Positions 7,168-9,671 of a stretch of 9,671 nt of DNA are shown piece by piece. A model generated the notes under the pieces. The model was given only the letters and a program-made list of their open reading frames with translations, did not search any database and was not told the DNA's origin. Position numbers and translations under genes: made by a program. Where the stretch lies: assembly GCA_046756445.1 (NCBI GenBank), contig JBHHWI010000110.1:1-9671 (forward strand), given 5' to 3'. The first letter of the stretch is position 1; each line of letters begins with the position of its first letter. Source of the DNA: JACZWL01 sp046756445 (GTDB lineage: Bacteria > Pseudomonadota > Gammaproteobacteria > Steroidobacterales > Woeseiaceae).

Positions 7168-7226
7168 GGCAATGAAACAAGCGATCAGTCGGCCCTGAAA
7201 CGGGCTTGCAACGGATCGCTCGTGCC
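7168..7226 (+). promoter_or_regulatory. pnp leader stem-loop, likely RNase III processing site
   Basis: In the 100-base rpsO-pnp gap, GGCA (7168-7171) can pair with TGCC (7223-7226), AGCGATC (7180-7186) with GATCGCT (7214-7220), and GGCCC (7191-7195) with GGGCT (7202-7206, one G-T wobble) around a TGAAAC loop. This makes one long interrupted hairpin. No T run follows, so it is not an intrinsic terminator. In E. coli a long hairpin at this place is cut by RNase III, after which PNPase degrades the leader and represses its own mRNA. The same role is inferred here from position and shape. Confidence 0.5.
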
Positions 7227-7249
7227 AGAACAAACGACAGAGTAGAGAA

Positions 7250-9337
7250 GTGAAAGCGATAACCAAGACGTTCCAATACGGGGAACATGAAGTCATGATG
7301 GAAACGGGCGCGATCGCCCGTCAGGCAGACGGAGCGGTACTGGTCAAAATGGCCGATACAGAGGTCCTCGTCACGGCTGTTGGCAGGAAAGAGGCGGAGC
7401 CCGGCAGGGACTTTTTCCCGTTAACGGTGAACTACCAGGAAAGGACATATTCGGCCGGCAAGATCCCGGGCGGGTTCTTCAAGAGAGAAGGCCGGCCGAG
7501 CGAGAAAGAGACGCTCACGTCACGCCTGATCGACCGGCCGGTGCGGCCGCTCTTTCCAAAGGGTTTTAGAAACGAAGTCCAGGTCATCGCCAACGTGATG
7601 TCCCTGAACCCGGAAGTTGATCCGGACGTCCCGGCATTGATCGGCGCATCTGCCGCGCTGGCGATTTCCGGTATGCCGTTCGGCGGACCCATCGGGGCCG
7701 CCAAGGTGGGCTACAGAGACGGCAACTATATGCTCAACCCGAGTGCGACCGAACTGGCAGACTCCGATCTCGAGCTTGTTGTCGCGGGAACGGCGCAGGC
7801 GGTGCTGATGGTCGAGTCGCAGGCCAACCGCCTCTCCGAAGAGGTCATGCTCGGTGCCGTCACCTTCGGCCACAGAGAGATGCAGACTGCCATCAACGCG
7901 ATCAATGAACTCGTGGAGGAGGCCGGCAAGCCCAAATGGGACTGGGAAGCCCCGGCTGCCGATGAAGAACTTGCGAATGCCGTTGCAAAAGCTGCAGAAA
8001 GCGGCCTGTCCGATGCCTATCGCATTACCGACAAGAAGGAACGGCAGGCCGGCGTCGCGGACGTCAAATCTGCTACCACCGATTCTCTCGCCGGCGGCGA
8101 CGACCCTCGCTGGTCGCCCGATGAGGTCAAGGGCGCCCTGTCGACGCTGGAGAAGCAACTTGTCCGTCAAAGAGTCATAGCCGGTGAGCCGAGGATCGAC
8201 GGACGTGACCGAAAGACCGTACGGCCGATCGACGTCAAGGTGGGCGTGCTGCCGCGGACCCACGGCTCTGCCATATTCACTCGCGGCGAGACCCAGGCAT
8301 TTGTCGTGACGACACTCGGCACCGGCCGCGATGCCCAGATCGTCGATGCGATCGAGGGTGAGCGCAAAGAACAATTCATGCTGCATTACAACTTCCCGCC
8401 TTTCTGCGTCGGTGAAACGGGCTTCATCGGATCACCGAAGCGGCGCGAGATCGGTCACGGAAAACTGGCCCGCCGCTCGATTCATGCCGTGATGCCGAGT
8501 ATGGACGACTATCCATACGTCATCCGCGTCGTATCCGAGATTACCGAGTCGAACGGTTCCAGTTCGATGGCATCGGTCTGTGGAACCAGCTTGGCCCTGA
8601 TGGACGCCGGTGTTCCGACCAAAGCGCCGGTTGCCGGTGTCGCCATGGGACTCGTGAAGGAGGGCGATGAGTACGCCGTACTCACCGATATCCTCGGCGA
8701 CGAGGACCATCTCGGCGACATGGACTTCAAGGTTGCCGGCACCGACTCCGGCATTACCGCGTTACAGATGGACATCAAGATCGACGGCATCACCGAGGAG
8801 ATCATGAGCAACGCGCTGGCGCAGGCCAGGGATGCGCGACTGCATATCCTCGGCGAAATGAACGCCGTCCTCAGCGAGCCGCGTGGCGAGATGTCCGAGT
8901 GGGCGCCGACGATCATCAGCTTCAAGATCGATCCGGAGAAGATCAGGGACGTCATCGGCAAGGGCGGTGCCGTCATTCGGGCGATGACAGAGGAAACCGG
9001 CGCGACCATCGACATCGATAATGACGGTACCGTCAAGATCGCGTCGGTCGATGCCGCATCCGGGAGAGAAGCCCTGCGCCGCATCGAACTGATCACCGCG
9101 GACGTCGAGGTGGGCCGTGTTTATGAAGGACGCGTCGCCCGACTCATGGATTTCGGCGCATTCGTCACGATCCTGCCCGGCAGGGACGGCCTGGTACACA
9201 TCTCGCAGATATCCAACGAGCGGGTCGAGAAGGTCAGTGACAAGCTCTCAGAAGGTGACGTCGTCCAGGTCAAGGTGCTCGAAGTGGACCGCCAGGGCAG
9301 GGTTCGCCTCAGCATGAAGGAAGTCGAGGCGGCCTAG
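7250..9337 (+). CDS. pnp: Polyribonucleotide nucleotidyltransferase (PNPase)
   Basis: PNPase is a trimeric 3'-to-5' exoribonuclease that uses phosphate to release nucleoside diphosphates; it is a usual partner of the RNase E degradosome. The 695-residue protein (E. coli 711) begins MKAITKTFQYGEHEV and has a first RNase PH domain with GGFFKREGRPSE (74-85), a helical linker (about 150-310), and a second RNase PH domain. The second domain carries the active-site segment EDHLGDMDFKVAGTDSG, with Asp486 and Asp492 as in E. coli. A KH domain (GKGG at 570-573) and an S1 domain (about 622-690) follow. It ends just after S1, so the C-terminal tail of the E. coli protein is missing. The start is GTG at 7250, fixed by homology; the ribosome site is weak (AGAGTAGAG region). 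The upstream hairpin suggests autogenous control. Confidence 0.97.
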   Translation: MKAITKTFQYGEHEVMMETGAIARQADGAVLVKMADTEVLVTAVGRKEAEPGRDFFPLTVNYQERTYSAGKIPGGFFKREGRPSEKETLTSRLIDRPVRPLFPKGFRNEVQVIANVMSLNPEVDPDVPALIGASAALAISGMPFGGPIGAAKVGYRDGNYMLNPSATELADSDLELVVAGTAQAVLMVESQANRLSEEVMLGAVTFGHREMQTAINAINELVEEAGKPKWDWEAPAADEELANAVAKAAESGLSDAYRITDKKERQAGVADVKSATTDSLAGGDDPRWSPDEVKGALSTLEKQLVRQRVIAGEPRIDGRDRKTVRPIDVKVGVLPRTHGSAIFTRGETQAFVVTTLGTGRDAQIVDAIEGERKEQFMLHYNFPPFCVGETGFIGSPKRREIGHGKLARRSIHAVMPSMDDYPYVIRVVSEITESNGSSSMASVCGTSLALMDAGVPTKAPVAGVAMGLVKEGDEYAVLTDILGDEDHLGDMDFKVAGTDSGITALQMDIKIDGITEEIMSNALAQARDARLHILGEMNAVLSEPRGEMSEWAPTIISFKIDPEKIRDVIGKGGAVIRAMTEETGATIDIDNDGTVKIASVDAASGREALRRIELITADVEVGRVYEGRVARLMDFGAFVTILPGRDGLVHISQISNERVEKVSDKLSEGDVVQVKVLEVDRQGRVRLSMKEVEAA

Positions 9338-9342
9338 CCTGC

Positions 9343-9358
9343 GATCCGGGCACGGATC
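9343..9358 (+). other. Hairpin just after pnp
   Basis: GATCCG (9343-9348) pairs with CGGATC (9353-9358) around a GGCA loop, starting six bases after the pnp stop. No T run follows on either strand, so it is a poor intrinsic terminator. It could stabilise 3' ends or assist Rho-dependent ends between convergent transcripts. Confidence 0.35.
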
Positions 9359-9406
9359 AATCAGAGATTCGTGTCTTCCTCGATCTGTACCGTACGGTCG
9401 ACCTGC

Positions 9407-9523
9407 TCACCTGCCACAATGTGGGCACTGTCCTCTCAAGACCTTGATGACGTAGTTAACCCACAGCCACAGCAGGGCTACATTACCGACGAACAGCAAA
9501 ACCCAAAGCAATGCACCGCTCAT
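9407..9523 (-). CDS. Small membrane peptide ending in a CPHC knuckle, 38 residues
   Basis: Reading leftwards from ATG 9523 gives a 38-residue peptide. It has one strongly hydrophobic segment, LLWVLLFVGNVALLWLWV (about 5-22), then a short basic stretch and the ending GQCPHCGR. A canonical GGAGG lies six bases before the ATG, which is the main evidence for translation. The two cysteines in Cys-Pro-x-Cys-Gly spacing look like half of a zinc ribbon or a redox pair on the cytoplasmic side. The frame stops at TGA 9409-9407. If one base is skipped there, the message continues GEQVDRTVQIEEDTNL and stops at 9361, an acidic tail that would follow the CPHCG motif well. The gene may therefore be frameshifted or carry a sequencing error. 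It is convergent with pnp. I do not recognise the family. Confidence 0.5.
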   Translation of the reverse strand: MSGALLWVLLFVGNVALLWLWVNYVIKVLRGQCPHCGR

Positions 9524-9565
9524 AGCAACCTCCGCGTGTGCCGGCCCAAACCCTCATATCCGCCG

Positions 9566-9571
9566 ATTATG
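9566..9571 (-). promoter_or_regulatory. Weak -10 candidate for the small membrane peptide
   Basis: On the minus strand CATAAT (9571-9566) matches the -10 consensus at five of six positions and would start a transcript near 9559, about 36 bases before the ATG at 9523. No acceptable -35 box is seen 16-18 bases upstream, so support is thin. Confidence 0.2.
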
Positions 9572-9642
9572 CGTAAGTCCGGGCGGTCAGTGGTATCGGA
9601 CAGGTCTCAAATATAACTAGAACCTATCTCAAAATACCCCGT

Positions 9643-9659
9643 GAGCCGCATTTCGGCTC
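9643..9659. repeat. Short inverted repeat near the right edge
   Basis: GAGCCG (9643-9648) and CGGCTC (9654-9659) form a perfect six-base stem with a CATTT loop. There is no clear T run on either strand. It lies in about 148 bases (9524-9671) with no supported gene, an AT-richer patch at 9607-9636, and no other feature I can name. It could be part of a dispersed extragenic repeat or a 3'-end hairpin of a gene outside the window. Confidence 0.3.
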
Positions 9660-9671
9660 TCGAAGCTCGCC

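Noticed and set aside
7520..8386. 288-codon open frame on the minus strand opposite pnp
   Set aside because: Shadow of the pnp coding frame; no domain or start signal was seen.
9371..9616. 81-codon + strand frame after pnp
   Set aside because: Composition is biased to Ser/Pro/Gln, it starts with GTG and no ribosome site, and it overlaps the better-supported minus-strand small peptide.
9612..9617. TATAAC as a + strand -10 box
   Set aside because: No -35 element at 16-18 bases upstream and no supported gene follows within the window.
9641..9671. Possible start of a + strand gene at GTG 9641 (SRISALEAR)
   Set aside because: Only ten codons are inside the window, no Shine-Dalgarno precedes the GTG, and the sequence overlaps a palindrome. 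It cannot be supported without the flank.

Overview
The window carries the conserved transcription/translation operon rimP-nusA-infB-rbfA-truB-rpsO-pnp on the + strand, in the gene order typical of gammaproteobacteria such as Escherichia coli. GC-rich codon use, a NusA with two C-terminal acidic repeats, and a neighbouring PagL-type outer-membrane lipid A deacylase all point to a Gram-negative gammaproteobacterium. I cannot place it at order or genus level.

Layout: (a) 1-573, minus strand: the 5' part of a divergent gene for a PagL-family lipid A 3-O-deacylase, running off the left edge. (b) About 574-916: a divergent intergenic region with a sigma70-like promoter for the operon near 687-716. 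A structured rimP leader follows, with four hairpins, two of which resemble intrinsic terminators. (c) 917-1366 rimP, 1382-2884 nusA, 2909-5434 infB, 5467-5829 rbfA and 5836-6777 truB, all with short gaps of 6 to 32 bases. (d) 6778-6879: a 102-base gap with a candidate internal promoter and a possible S15 autoregulatory structure over the rpsO ribosome binding site. (e) 6880-7149 rpsO. (f) 7150-7249: a long interrupted stem-loop of the kind RNase III cuts ahead of pnp. (g) 7250-9337 pnp. (h) 9338-9671: mostly non-coding, with a small convergent reading frame at 9407-9523 (minus) for a 38-residue membrane peptide ending in a Cys-Pro-His-Cys knuckle, plus two short palindromes.

The genes work together. 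RimP and RbfA mature the 30S subunit, S15 is an early 30S assembly protein, IF2 delivers initiator tRNA, TruB makes pseudouridine 55 in tRNA, NusA controls elongation and termination, and PNPase degrades RNA. The leader structures suggest three feedback points: attenuation upstream of rimP, S15 control of rpsO, and RNase III/PNPase control of pnp. All three are inferred from sequence by analogy with known systems.

Most of the window is ordinary housekeeping sequence. I see no defence system, mobile element, CRISPR array, tRNA or rRNA. The least explained parts are the two ends: the PagL-like gene with Asp at the usual Glu position, and the small CPHC membrane peptide with an apparently frameshifted tail.
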